From assembly GCA_963841845.1 (NCBI GenBank), contig CAWJEG010000008.1:1-64000 (forward strand): a DNA stretch of 64,000 nucleotides, written 5' to 3'. Below, piece after piece: positions 18,903 to 26,664 of the stretch. The notes below the pieces were generated by a model, which saw only the letters and a list, made by a program, of their open reading frames with translations, was not told where the DNA came from and ran no database searches. The DNA comes from CAVVGZ01 sp963841845 (GTDB lineage Bacteria; Chloroflexota; Anaerolineae; Anaerolineales; Anaerolineaceae). Within the stretch, counting starts at the first letter, position 1; each line of letters starts with the position of its first letter. Position numbers and translations under genes: made by a program.

Positions 18903-18935
18903 CTTGCCCGGTCCACTGATTTGAAACCGGGCAAG
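18903..18935 (-). terminator. 10-bp hairpin between aminotransferase and MFS genes
   Basis: CTTGCCCGGT (18903-18912) and ACCGGGCAAG (18926-18935) form a perfect stem with a 13-base loop, in the gap between the aminotransferase stop (18971) and the MFS start (18883). On the minus strand it is followed by AATTTAAA, a weak U-tract. It could be a partial terminator that lowers expression of the downstream genes. Confidence 0.6.
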
Positions 18936-18970
18936 GAGGTGTTGGTTTGTGATTCCCTGGTTAGAATTGG

Positions 18971-20143
18971 TTAAAGTTTTGCGATGAAATCCTTCATGCG
19001 CCCGGCAGCAACCTTAATCCTCTCGGTTGGTGCCAGCAGGGAAAGGCGAACGTAGCGGTTGGTGGCATCATTAAAGAGCCTGCCCGGGAAGATTAACACC
19101 CCGGCTTCTTTTAATAAGCGGATGCAGAATTCATCCGGGGTCATGCCGAGGCTGGTTACATCCGTAAAGAGATAGAATCCCGCCCGGGGAGGAACGTAGG
19201 ACAAGCCCATTTGATCAAGCTGGTTTGACATATAAAGCCGGCGTTCGTTGTAAATTTGGCGCGATTTTTCAACCACATCCTGCGGTCCGGTTAAAGCGGC
19301 GATGGCGGCAGCCTGGGTGATAGACGGGCAGCAGATGGAGATCGTGTGGGCTGCCTCGGTGAGCATTTCGCAGAACGGGGCAGGGGCAGCCAGGTAGCCG
19401 CAGCGCCAACCCGTCATGGCATAGGTTTTTGATGGTCCGTTGACGGTGATGGTGCGCTGGCGCATTCCCGGAATCGCTGCCATGCTCAAATGGGGAGTGC
19501 CATCAAAGATGAATTTCTCGTAAATTTCATCGCTGATCACAATCAGGTCATGGTCCACGACAACTTTGGAGATTTCATGCAGCTCATCCGGAGAAAGAAT
19601 ACCGATGGGATTGCCCGGGTTAACGAGGGAAAGTATTTTTGTCCTTGGTGTGATGGATTTTCGTATTGCCTCAGCGGTAAAGTTAAAATCATCCTCCTGC
19701 CTTGTAGGAACAACAACAGTCCTGCCACCCCACATGTGAACTGCCTCATCATAGGATGAATAGCGCGGTGAGGGAACAAGTACTTCATCTCCGGAATTAA
19801 GCAGTCCGTATAAGGCCAGGAAAACAGCTTCTTCGGCACCCACCGTGACCAGAATTTCATTTTCCGGGTTGTACTCCAGGTTGTTCTCACGTTTGAGCTT
19901 ATCGGCGATTGCCTGCCGAAGCTCAATCGTGCCGCGGATATGCGTATAATGGGTTTGCCGGGTCTCCATAGCCCTTTTTGCAGCTTCAATCACGTGGTCC
20001 GGGGTATCCAAATCGGGATCACCCCGTCCGAGTGCGATTACATCGCTGAGTGTCGCAGCAATTTCCATCAGTTTTGTACGAATTCCAACTTCTGCGATCT
20101 GGATTTTCTCTGAACGGCGCCGTTCGATTGCACTGGTATCCAT
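18971..20143 (-). CDS. Class I/II PLP-dependent aminotransferase
   Basis: This protein of about 390 residues follows the aspartate-aminotransferase fold I pattern. It has LGRGDPDLDTP near the N-terminus, VTVGAEEAVFLALYGLL, SLVNPGNPIG, the PLP-contact segment VISDEIYEKF and the Schiff-base Lys in NGPSKTYAMTGWRCGYL. VRLSLLAPTERI contains the carboxylate-binding Arg. It moves amino groups between an amino acid and a 2-oxoacid in the cytoplasm. I prefer ATG 20143 to 20161, because AGGGAG lies at the right distance. A GntR-type palindrome lies 51 bases upstream. It is the first gene of the run ending with the LarA homologue. Confidence 0.92.
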   Translation of the reverse strand: MDTSAIERRRSEKIQIAEVGIRTKLMEIAATLSDVIALGRGDPDLDTPDHVIEAAKRAMETRQTHYTHIRGTIELRQAIADKLKRENNLEYNPENEILVTVGAEEAVFLALYGLLNSGDEVLVPSPRYSSYDEAVHMWGGRTVVVPTRQEDDFNFTAEAIRKSITPRTKILSLVNPGNPIGILSPDELHEISKVVVDHDLIVISDEIYEKFIFDGTPHLSMAAIPGMRQRTITVNGPSKTYAMTGWRCGYLAAPAPFCEMLTEAAHTISICCPSITQAAAIAALTGPQDVVEKSRQIYNERRLYMSNQLDQMGLSYVPPRAGFYLFTDVTSLGMTPDEFCIRLLKEAGVLIFPGRLFNDATNRYVRLSLLAPTERIKVAAGRMKDFIAKL

Positions 20144-20193
20144 ATTCCATCTCCCTGTCATTGATTAAGTGTTATCCCCCGGATTTTCTGTCT

Positions 20194-20205
20194 ATTGTAG
20201 ACAAT
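20194..20205. promoter_or_regulatory. Candidate GntR/FCD operator palindrome
   Basis: ATTGTAGACAAT has half-sites ATTGT and ACAAT and fits the FadR/FCD-subfamily consensus TNGTNNNACNA. It lies 51 bases upstream of the aminotransferase start, the expected promoter position. The FCD regulator is encoded in the same gene run. A longer interrupted repeat GTCTA-TTG-TAGAC (20190-20202) overlaps it. Confidence 0.5.
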
Positions 20206-20637
20206 TATAGTGATGGAAGAAATACCTGTCAATACAGGGTGTAAAAATGGATGTATAAATGGATCAAGGGGGGCTCTGGTAAGAAAACCAACAACTGCCT
20301 GGACAGATGTAAAGAATTCTTCGAGAAGTCACCTGATTTTGCCAGAGCAAGAATATTTGGCAATGTCTATCTTCGCAAAAAAAATGATATGCCCGGGGTG
20401 AGATACCGGCGGATATGGTGTTTATCCATCCTGCCGGCTGATCTACACTTCCTGATATAAATAACTGCACCATTGCAATAAAGAAAGGATTGACCAGGAT
20501 GCGGCAGCCAGGATGGAAATTAAGTCATGTGTTATTAATGCTCTAAGTTTGGAAGCCTGGAATATGGGGTAATGGAAAGAATCTACCCCATATCCTGGAT
20601 AGCAATTGAGATTTCTGCGATAGTTGAACCCAATGTG
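20206..20637. other. Intergenic region without recognised gene
   Basis: This 432-base stretch lies between the aminotransferase promoter and the stop of the GyrI-like gene. One plus-strand open frame of 69 codons (20251-20460) has no good ribosome-binding site and resembles nothing I know. I see no hairpin with a U-tract. Confidence 0.5.
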
Positions 20638-21096
20638 TTATTTTAACTGGTAAAGAATTTGCTCCTGGAGCTGGTCTTCAGGAATTTCACCGGGGTCGTT
20701 GAGGTAAAATTCATAAACCAACCCGGTGGGTTGGTGCCCATTTTTTTTCACCCATTCACTTAACTCAGCGTAAGCCTTTTCCGCTTCCGGGTAAGAACCG
20801 ATGTGCAGTGTGGCTGCATAATACCCGGCAGGAATTTCGTTGGACTGGATTTTACCTTTTGCGGGTAATTTCTTTGTTACAGGAAAACCAGCTTCCACAT
20901 CCAGGTCTTGCATGTCCATATTGTAGTAGGCAGCATAGGGGGGGCCGGCAAATTCCCCTCCAAGTTCAGCAGCATACAGCATGATTGACTCGTATGCCTC
21001 GCCTAAAAAATTTTTCAATCCGCTGACCGAAGTACGGGTACGGATGGAAAGCACCGGCTGGGCTTCTTTTTGCAGCAGCTCGCATTGGTATGCCAT
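20638..21096 (-). CDS. GyrI-like/AraC effector-binding-domain protein
   Basis: This 152-residue protein consists of a lone effector-binding domain. It has two SHS2-like beta-alpha repeats, with VLSIRTRTSV near the start and the segments AGPPYAAYYNMDMQ, GFPVTKKLP, EIPAGYYAATLHIGSYP and VYEFYLNDP. The segment ending FYLNDP contains the conserved acidic ligand position. Stand-alone members bind small hydrophobic compounds and, in some bacteria, hydrolyse cyclopropanoid toxins or inhibit gyrase. There is no DNA-binding domain. It stands alone behind an inverted-repeat-rich promoter. The function here is unknown. Confidence 0.88.
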   Translation of the reverse strand: MAYQCELLQKEAQPVLSIRTRTSVSGLKNFLGEAYESIMLYAAELGGEFAGPPYAAYYNMDMQDLDVEAGFPVTKKLPAKGKIQSNEIPAGYYAATLHIGSYPEAEKAYAELSEWVKKNGHQPTGLVYEFYLNDPGEIPEDQLQEQILYQLK

Positions 21097-21117
21097 GATT
21101 TTTTCTCCCTGGTTGTT

Positions 21118-21151
21118 ATTAGAATATAGGTTCTATTAATAATATTCTAAT
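21118..21151. promoter_or_regulatory. Inverted repeat upstream of the GyrI-like gene
   Basis: ATTAGAATAT (21118-21127) and ATATTCTAAT (21142-21151) are perfect 10-bp inverted repeats 22 bases before the start codon. A further TTCTA lies between them, giving three TAGAA/TTCTA half-sites. This could be an operator over the promoter. The local AT-richness also supplies -10-like hexamers. Confidence 0.55.
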
Positions 21152-21224
21152 CCAATTTTATCAATTTACAAGAATGAAATCAGGATTGTGAATACCTTTT
21201 TGAATATCACCGTGGCCATTAAAA

Positions 21225-21298
21225 AGGTGATCCCGGCCTAACCAGCCCATCCCCCCGATATCTTTCGGGAAGGCAGGCAAATCACACCGGGATCACCT
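21225..21298 (-). terminator. Nested hairpin, probable terminator of the aspartoacylase-type gene
   Basis: AGGTGATCCCGG (21225-21236) and CCGGGATCACCT (21287-21298) form a perfect 12-bp stem. Its 50-base loop contains a second hairpin, CCCGA (21254-21258) with TCGGG (21265-21269). On the minus strand the closing arm runs into TTTTTAATGG, as in an intrinsic terminator. The long structured loop is unusual for a simple terminator. It lies 56 bases after the stop at 21354. Confidence 0.6.
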
Positions 21299-21353
21299 GT
21301 AATCAAGTCACAAGATTGTTTAATACCATATAGGAGATGGTATTCCCCGGCCT

Positions 21354-22292
21354 TTACACCCCCGGTTGGGCAACAACGTAAATCAGAGCAGAGCCTTCAA
21401 CAACACAAATATCAGGCCGCAGCAGCATCATGGCTGTCTCCGTATATGGTGCGGCGAAAACTTCCAGCTCTTCCAGCGTGTGAAGATCCAGAATCTTTCC
21501 CATCTCCGTACCACCTGGAACAATTGTACCCACTGCTTCTTCACGCAGCGTAGGAACAAAAATACCACCCATGCGGGAACGCAGCGCCTGTGTTTTACCG
21601 ACCTCGATGGCTTTTCTCGCCGGATCCGGAGGGGCAGCCAACTCAAGCACCCCAAGATTGTACAGGACACGTTCCATCCCTCTGGCAATCCGTCCGCACC
21701 AGAGCATCTCATCCTTCGAGCGTCCGCCAATTTCAATGTTTGTTACCTGGATGCCCAATGTTTTCGCATAGCTGGTCAGGCCCCCTGGCTTATTGGGTGC
21801 GTTTGAGATAAATGGCGCTTCCATATCCACGGCGATGCTTTCTGACCCTTCGAAGCGTTTAACAAAGGCATTTACACACCAACTTCCACCGCCATGCAGG
21901 TCCAGAATCACGTCACTGTCGGTCAAAAGTGGGGTCAACGCAGCGGCTACCCGCTCAGAATGCGAGCCATTGGGGTTACCAGGGAAACAGCTGTCCAGAT
22001 CAAATGAATTGGGAGAATCGATCCATGAATTACGGGCGTTCACTTCTGCGGCCAGTGCATTGGCGGTAAAGATCACCCGAATACGGCCTTTTAACTCGCT
22101 GAATGGGTGCTGCAGCAGCTCTTTAATTGCAAGGGCAGACCATGGACCTTCATCCCCATGCGTTCCGGCGACCAGGGTTACGCGTTTACCTCCGGAACCG
22201 ATTTCACCGTAAACCAGGGGAATCGTGCGGGCAGCGGCATGCCCCGTCAACTTGACTTCATGCCATACCAGGGATTCGTACATTGTTTTCAT
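21354..22292 (-). CDS. Succinylglutamate desuccinylase/aspartoacylase-family zinc hydrolase (M14-like)
   Basis: This 312-residue protein has the zinc site of the AstE/AspA family: VAGTHGDEGPWSALAIKELL (His and Glu ligands, near residue 45) and VILDLHGGGSWC (third His). The catalytic Glu probably lies in VTNIEIGG. Members cleave N-acyl amino acids or deacylate related amides in the cytoplasm. Substrate specificity varies widely. It is transcribed divergently from the threonine-synthase-like gene over a 645-base gap, and neighbouring hydrolases suggest amino-acid release. It ends before a strong nested hairpin. Confidence 0.9.
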   Translation of the reverse strand: MKTMYESLVWHEVKLTGHAAARTIPLVYGEIGSGGKRVTLVAGTHGDEGPWSALAIKELLQHPFSELKGRIRVIFTANALAAEVNARNSWIDSPNSFDLDSCFPGNPNGSHSERVAAALTPLLTDSDVILDLHGGGSWCVNAFVKRFEGSESIAVDMEAPFISNAPNKPGGLTSYAKTLGIQVTNIEIGGRSKDEMLWCGRIARGMERVLYNLGVLELAAPPDPARKAIEVGKTQALRSRMGGIFVPTLREEAVGTIVPGGTEMGKILDLHTLEELEVFAAPYTETAMMLLRPDICVVEGSALIYVVAQPGV

Positions 22293-22937
22293 ATCATTCT
22301 CCTAAAAAGCATTGGAAATTTTATATGGTGCAAACGGAATATACAGGTTATCAGCGTAGAGAGATAGTTACGGTTTAGCAAATTTCATTTTTATCAATAC
22401 AAGGCAATCCGAACACGTCGGTTTGATCCAATTAACCTCCCCAATGACCAGGATATCAAAAATACCAATATTTGTTTGGCGTTCTTTATAAAAAAGTGAT
22501 GACTCATATATTTTATAACATTGTAAGGAACACGTGATAATTAAGTTCACCATCTCCAGTAAGAGAACCATTACACACCGGTGGCACCTTGCAAGATGAA
22601 GATGATTTCAACACAGAAAAAATATCCGTAATTGTAAAAATATTGCTTCCCTGATTTTGCAGGTCATAATAGACGAACATCAGATATGCGTATAGATATC
22701 AATAACAAAGAATATTGAGGTTCATCCCACTGCATGCCCGGTGGTTCAAACAAATAATTTCTTGATTACACATTGAAATTTTACAGACGAATCTATTGAA
22801 AACCAGTTTGATCCCATAAACTTAATGGATGAATAGAAATGACTTATAATCGGGGTAATTATCCACATCTAACCATACTTTTTGTATCCAAAACTTGAAG
22901 TATTTCCAAAATCAATTCCTACAGGTGGTACTTTTTA
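22293..22937. promoter_or_regulatory. Divergent AT-rich intergenic region
   Basis: This 645-base gap lies between the aspartoacylase-type gene (minus) and the threonine-synthase-like gene (plus). On the plus strand TATAAT (22845-22850) lies 88 bases before ATG 22938 and could be a -10 box, with TTAATG 17 bases upstream as a poor -35. A 67-codon minus-strand open frame (22368-22571) is AT-rich and not convincing. Nothing else recognised. Confidence 0.4.
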
Positions 22938-24050
22938 ATGAAGATCTTTTGTCCCGATTGTGGAACCAACGCAACCCTAATGCCACAGACCTGGCGCTGC
23001 CAATGCGGCGGCGCCTGGGAAACCGTCTTACAGGACACTTTCGATCCAACCATGATTGATACAGGAGTCACTTCGATCTGGCGCTATAAACATCTTTATG
23101 GGCTGGATTTCGAAATGCCAAAAATTGTGATGGGCGCCGGTTGGACACCTCTATTACCCCTGGTTCTTAACGACCGTTCCGTACTGGTAAAACCCGAGTA
23201 TTTTGCGCCTACAGCCTCCTTTAAAGACCGGGGCACAGAATTAATGATCAATATTCTTCTGCACCAGGGTGTCACCCATATCGCCGAGGATTCCTCCGGT
23301 AATGCCGGGGCTTCGGTAGCGGCTTTCGCCGCCCGGGCGGGGATGAAGGCTGAGATTTTTGTACCCGCTCATGCCTCACCTGCCAAGCAAGCTCAAATCG
23401 CGGTTTATGGGGCCAATGTAAACCCCATCGCTGGCCCCCGTGTAAATGCCAAACTGGCAGCAATCGAAGCGGTGGAAACAAAAAATGTTGTTTTTGCCTC
23501 GCACTCTTTCCACCCAGGTTTCCTGCTTGGCCAGCAGTCGGTAGCATATGAGCTGTGGGAGCAGCTAGGTTACCGTGCCCCGGATTGGTATGTTGTACCG
23601 GTTGGACAGGGGGTTCACCTGTTGGGCGTCTGGTTGGGCTTCAAACGCCTGTTTGAGGCAGGTCTCATCCAAAAGATACCCCGCATGGTGGGTGTCCAGG
23701 CAGCCCTGCTGGCACCGTTATGCCGCGCTTACGATGCAGGTATGGACACAGTACCCGGTGTGGAACCGCTCGGCACCAGCCTGGCGGAAGGCCTGGCGAT
23801 TGCCCAGCCGGTGCGCGGCAGACGACTTCTCCAGGCTGTCCGGGAATCAAACGGGACGTGTGTGATGGTAGAAGAAGACGAAATTCGGGCGGCCAGGCAG
23901 GAAATGGCATTGCATGGCTTTTACATTGAGCCAACCAGTGCCACAGCGGTCGCTGCTTTAAAATACCTGGATCATCTCGTCAAACCAGATGATGTTGTTG
24001 TTATTCCCCTCACAGGCAGCGGATTGAAGGGCTCCCCCAGTTTACAATAG
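22938..24050 (+). CDS. Threonine synthase-like PLP-dependent enzyme (fold type II)
   Basis: This 370-residue enzyme starts with a zinc-ribbon-like segment (FCPDCG and RCQCGG). It then has the fold-II core: the PLP Lys in TASFKDRGTE, the loop DSSGNAGASVAAFAARAGM, and the phosphate-binding or Gly-rich end PLTGSGLKG. This layout is that of threonine synthase, which turns O-phosphohomoserine into threonine. Related paralogues degrade diaminopropionate or make cysteate. It is the only plus-strand gene between 4.3 and 37.3 kb and has no biosynthetic partners beside it, so a catabolic lyase role is equally possible. RBS GGTGG precedes the ATG. Confidence 0.85.
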   Translation: MKIFCPDCGTNATLMPQTWRCQCGGAWETVLQDTFDPTMIDTGVTSIWRYKHLYGLDFEMPKIVMGAGWTPLLPLVLNDRSVLVKPEYFAPTASFKDRGTELMINILLHQGVTHIAEDSSGNAGASVAAFAARAGMKAEIFVPAHASPAKQAQIAVYGANVNPIAGPRVNAKLAAIEAVETKNVVFASHSFHPGFLLGQQSVAYELWEQLGYRAPDWYVVPVGQGVHLLGVWLGFKRLFEAGLIQKIPRMVGVQAALLAPLCRAYDAGMDTVPGVEPLGTSLAEGLAIAQPVRGRRLLQAVRESNGTCVMVEEDEIRAARQEMALHGFYIEPTSATAVAALKYLDHLVKPDDVVVIPLTGSGLKGSPSLQ

Positions 24051-24214
24051 GATTTATCTGATGCCGATAAGAACCAATCATAGGGATGCAAGATACACAT
24101 CAGCAAGAGGTTCTAAATAATGACGCTGTCCACCGTTCCGATTAATGTAATTTAGAATTTTATTGGGGGATATCAGGGAATCTGGAACGGATAAGTAATA
24201 AAATGCAAAAATAT

Positions 24215-24235
24215 GGGCGACTCATGCAGCCGCCC
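24215..24235 (-). terminator. Intrinsic terminator after the Gfo/Idh/MocA gene
   Basis: On the minus strand GGGCG and CGCCC (plus-strand 24231-24235 and 24215-24219) form a short stem followed by ATATTTTTGC, a U-tract, directly after the stop at 24241. Confidence 0.55.
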
Positions 24236-24240
24236 TTTGA

Positions 24241-25350
24241 TTATCCTGAAACCTCTTTCAAAGTTACCCAGCGCTGCTCGAAATGCGACCGTTCAATTGC
24301 CTCCAGCAGCTCCTGGGCGTGTAAACCATCCAGAAAATCGCTGGAACCCTCCGTGAGATCGTGTTCACGCACCCGTGAAATAAAATGGCTAACCAGGGCA
24401 TGGTAATAATTCTGCGGCCAATTCAAACTTGGGTCGTGACCTTTTTGATAGCTTGCGGGTAACGGGAGCGGCCGAAAATTTTGGTCCGCCAGATCGGCAA
24501 CCAGAAGCTGCTCATAGCCTTGAGGTGATTCTACAAGCCGTACCCATAAGGCAGCCTTACTGCCAAAAATTCGCATTTCCACACCCGGCCCGTATCCCAT
24601 GGCGATTTTACTGAACTGCATCATGGCCTGAACACCGCTCTTCATTTGGCCAAGGACGACCGTGCTATCATCGACATCTACCAGCAGACGCGCATTTTCT
24701 CCCAAAACGGGGCGCTCTTTGATATAGGTTGCCATATTTCCTATCACTGATTCGAACTCCCCCAGGATCCAGCGGACAAGGTCCAGCAGATGCGAGCCAT
24801 ATCCGTGAAGGGCACCACTGTCTGTCAATCGACTGAAGCCAATGCGCGGCAGCGGTGTATCCGGGTTCACCAACTGGGCATTTTGCTCGAATCCTTGAAA
24901 GTGGTAGACCTCACCCAAATAACCATCCCGGATTAGATCCCTCATATATTTCACAGCCGGACTATAGCGGAAAGTAAACCCCATGTGGGTGACCAGTTTT
25001 CTTTTACGCGCTTCTTGATACAGCTGGCGAGACTCGTGGATATTGTGTCCTAAAGGCTTTTCGCACAGAATGGCCAAATTGTGCGCCAAACCTGTCATTA
25101 CCGGCTCGTAATGCATCCCACGCGAGGTAACCACATCCAACACGTCAAGGTCTGCCCCTGCAAGCATCTGGTTCAGGTCGGCGTAAGCGGGTACCCCAAA
25201 TTTTTCTGAAAGTGAGCGCATATTTTCCGGATTGATATCGGTAATCCCGACCATATTGATATTAGCATGGCTGGTAAAGGCTGGCAGATGCGCTGTTCCA
25301 GCCCAGTTGCCGGCTCCAACCAAGCCCACTCGAAGGTTATCGTTTACCAT
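24241..25350 (-). CDS. Gfo/Idh/MocA-family oxidoreductase
   Basis: This 369-residue protein has the Rossmann motif VGLVGAGNWAGTAHLPAF, the signature CEKPLGHNIHESRQLYQEAR and the C-terminal domain LTDSGALHGYGSHLLDLVRW with the active-site His and Asp. The beginning (GAGxWxGxxHLPxF) and HMGFTFRYSPAVKYMRDLIR are shared with the paralogues at 48439 and 52273, so the three descend from one ancestor. It probably oxidises a sugar-like or hydroxyacid substrate with NAD(P). It starts 59 bases after a D-2-hydroxyacid dehydrogenase gene, with which it is probably cotranscribed. ATG 25350 is preceded by GGGAGA. Confidence 0.92.
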   Translation of the reverse strand: MVNDNLRVGLVGAGNWAGTAHLPAFTSHANINMVGITDINPENMRSLSEKFGVPAYADLNQMLAGADLDVLDVVTSRGMHYEPVMTGLAHNLAILCEKPLGHNIHESRQLYQEARKRKLVTHMGFTFRYSPAVKYMRDLIRDGYLGEVYHFQGFEQNAQLVNPDTPLPRIGFSRLTDSGALHGYGSHLLDLVRWILGEFESVIGNMATYIKERPVLGENARLLVDVDDSTVVLGQMKSGVQAMMQFSKIAMGYGPGVEMRIFGSKAALWVRLVESPQGYEQLLVADLADQNFRPLPLPASYQKGHDPSLNWPQNYYHALVSHFISRVREHDLTEGSSDFLDGLHAQELLEAIERSHFEQRWVTLKEVSG

Positions 25351-25409
25351 TTTTTATCTCCCTTTGTCCTGGTTTCTTTTCAGACCAGGATTTGCAGGCA
25401 AACCAGTCA

Positions 25410-26444
25410 TTAATAGAGCAGTTCGGTATTCAAAATATTGCGCAGCGGTTTGCCATCCAGATAACGGCGCAGGTTATCGCAAAATAATTCGGTAATACGG
25501 CCGTTTTCGCGGTCACTGATGCTGGCAGCATGCGGACAGATCAACACATTCTCCATATCCCAGAATGGGCTGTCTTTGGGCAGGGGTTCCTGTCGAAAAA
25601 CATCCAGTGCGGCACCGCTCAATTGCCCGGATCGGAGTGCAGCTATTAAAGCCGTTTCATCCACAATGCTGCCGCGGGAAATATTAACCAGGAAAGCGCC
25701 ATGTTTTAATAAGGCCAGCTCATGTGCACCAATCATATTCAGGGTGAGCGGAGTTCCCGGCATGGCTAACACCAGAACCTCTGCCTCAGCCAGCATTTCA
25801 TCCAACTCTTCGCGTTTGTAAAATTTGTCAACTTCCTCTGATTTAGATAGCAAATCCAACCCGAGCACACGCATTCCCATGGCACGGGCCATCTTTGCCA
25901 CTTCCGTACCATTTCTACCCATTCCTAGAATAGCCATGGTGCGCCCTTCAGCATCTGTTCCGGTAAAGCGGTCAAAGATTTTTTCCTGTTTCTGTTTAAT
26001 CATTAAATTTACGAGTTTATAATGCATGAGTAAAGCCATGATGGTAAACTCAGCCAGCGGCCGGGCATGAATCCCGGCGACTGTGAAGACAGTGTCCGGC
26101 ATCCGCTTTTCATATTCCAGATCGTGAACAAACTGACCAATTCCGGTACTGGTGGATTGGATCCACCGCACACGGCGGGCCAGTTCGGGCAAATCTTTTG
26201 TGTGGGTTTTATCAAAATCCAGCATGATATCCGCGTTAGCTAATAAATTCAGCCAACGTTCTTCCTGTTCCGGGGTGCGGGACAGGGGATGACCGAGGTG
26301 GTCACCGACAAAGCGTGGGACAGGCAGCAAGTGAGGTTCATAGATAACATTCAACCTTTCATCCACCTGGCGGATCTTATCGATATGTTCGGGTTCCATA
26401 TAGGTTGCAACCAATAGATTTAATTTCTCGCCATTTGCAGTCAC
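25410..26444 (-). CDS. D-isomer-specific 2-hydroxyacid dehydrogenase
   Basis: This 344-residue protein has the NAD-binding GMGRNG motif (AILGMGRNGTEVAKMARAMG, near residue 175). The catalytic Arg is in NISRGSIVDE, the Glu in VFRQEPLPKD, and the His in CPHAAS, so the Arg-Glu-His triad is intact. The N-terminal substrate domain is less conserved (WIQSTSTGIGQFV). Members reduce 2-oxoacids to D-2-hydroxyacids or the reverse. The nearby LarA-type racemase and Gfo/Idh enzyme make a hydroxyacid substrate plausible. It lies upstream of the Gfo/Idh gene in the same direction. Confidence 0.93.
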   Translation of the reverse strand: MTANGEKLNLLVATYMEPEHIDKIRQVDERLNVIYEPHLLPVPRFVGDHLGHPLSRTPEQEERWLNLLANADIMLDFDKTHTKDLPELARRVRWIQSTSTGIGQFVHDLEYEKRMPDTVFTVAGIHARPLAEFTIMALLMHYKLVNLMIKQKQEKIFDRFTGTDAEGRTMAILGMGRNGTEVAKMARAMGMRVLGLDLLSKSEEVDKFYKREELDEMLAEAEVLVLAMPGTPLTLNMIGAHELALLKHGAFLVNISRGSIVDETALIAALRSGQLSGAALDVFRQEPLPKDSPFWDMENVLICPHAASISDRENGRITELFCDNLRRYLDGKPLRNILNTELLY

Positions 26445-26664
26445 GGATTATTCCTCCCGGAATTCTTTTTAATTAATCGATGCTTTCAATAAACAAGTAT
26501 CTCATTTCTTGCAGGACAAACTCTGAGCGCATCTCAGCCAGGACTTGCTTAATTAATTTGATGACACTTCGTGCATATTCTGGTCAACCCCAGAGATAAG
26601 CGTGATATAAAATCATCTCCACTTTTTTGGGATTGATCAGAAATTTGTCCAAAGAAATGCCTGC

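Noticed and set aside
20251..20460. 69-codon plus-strand open frame
   Set aside because: No RBS and no family resemblance. It lies in an otherwise featureless gap.
22368..22571. 67-codon minus-strand open frame in the divergent gap
   Set aside because: AT-rich, no ribosome-binding site, no recognisable family.
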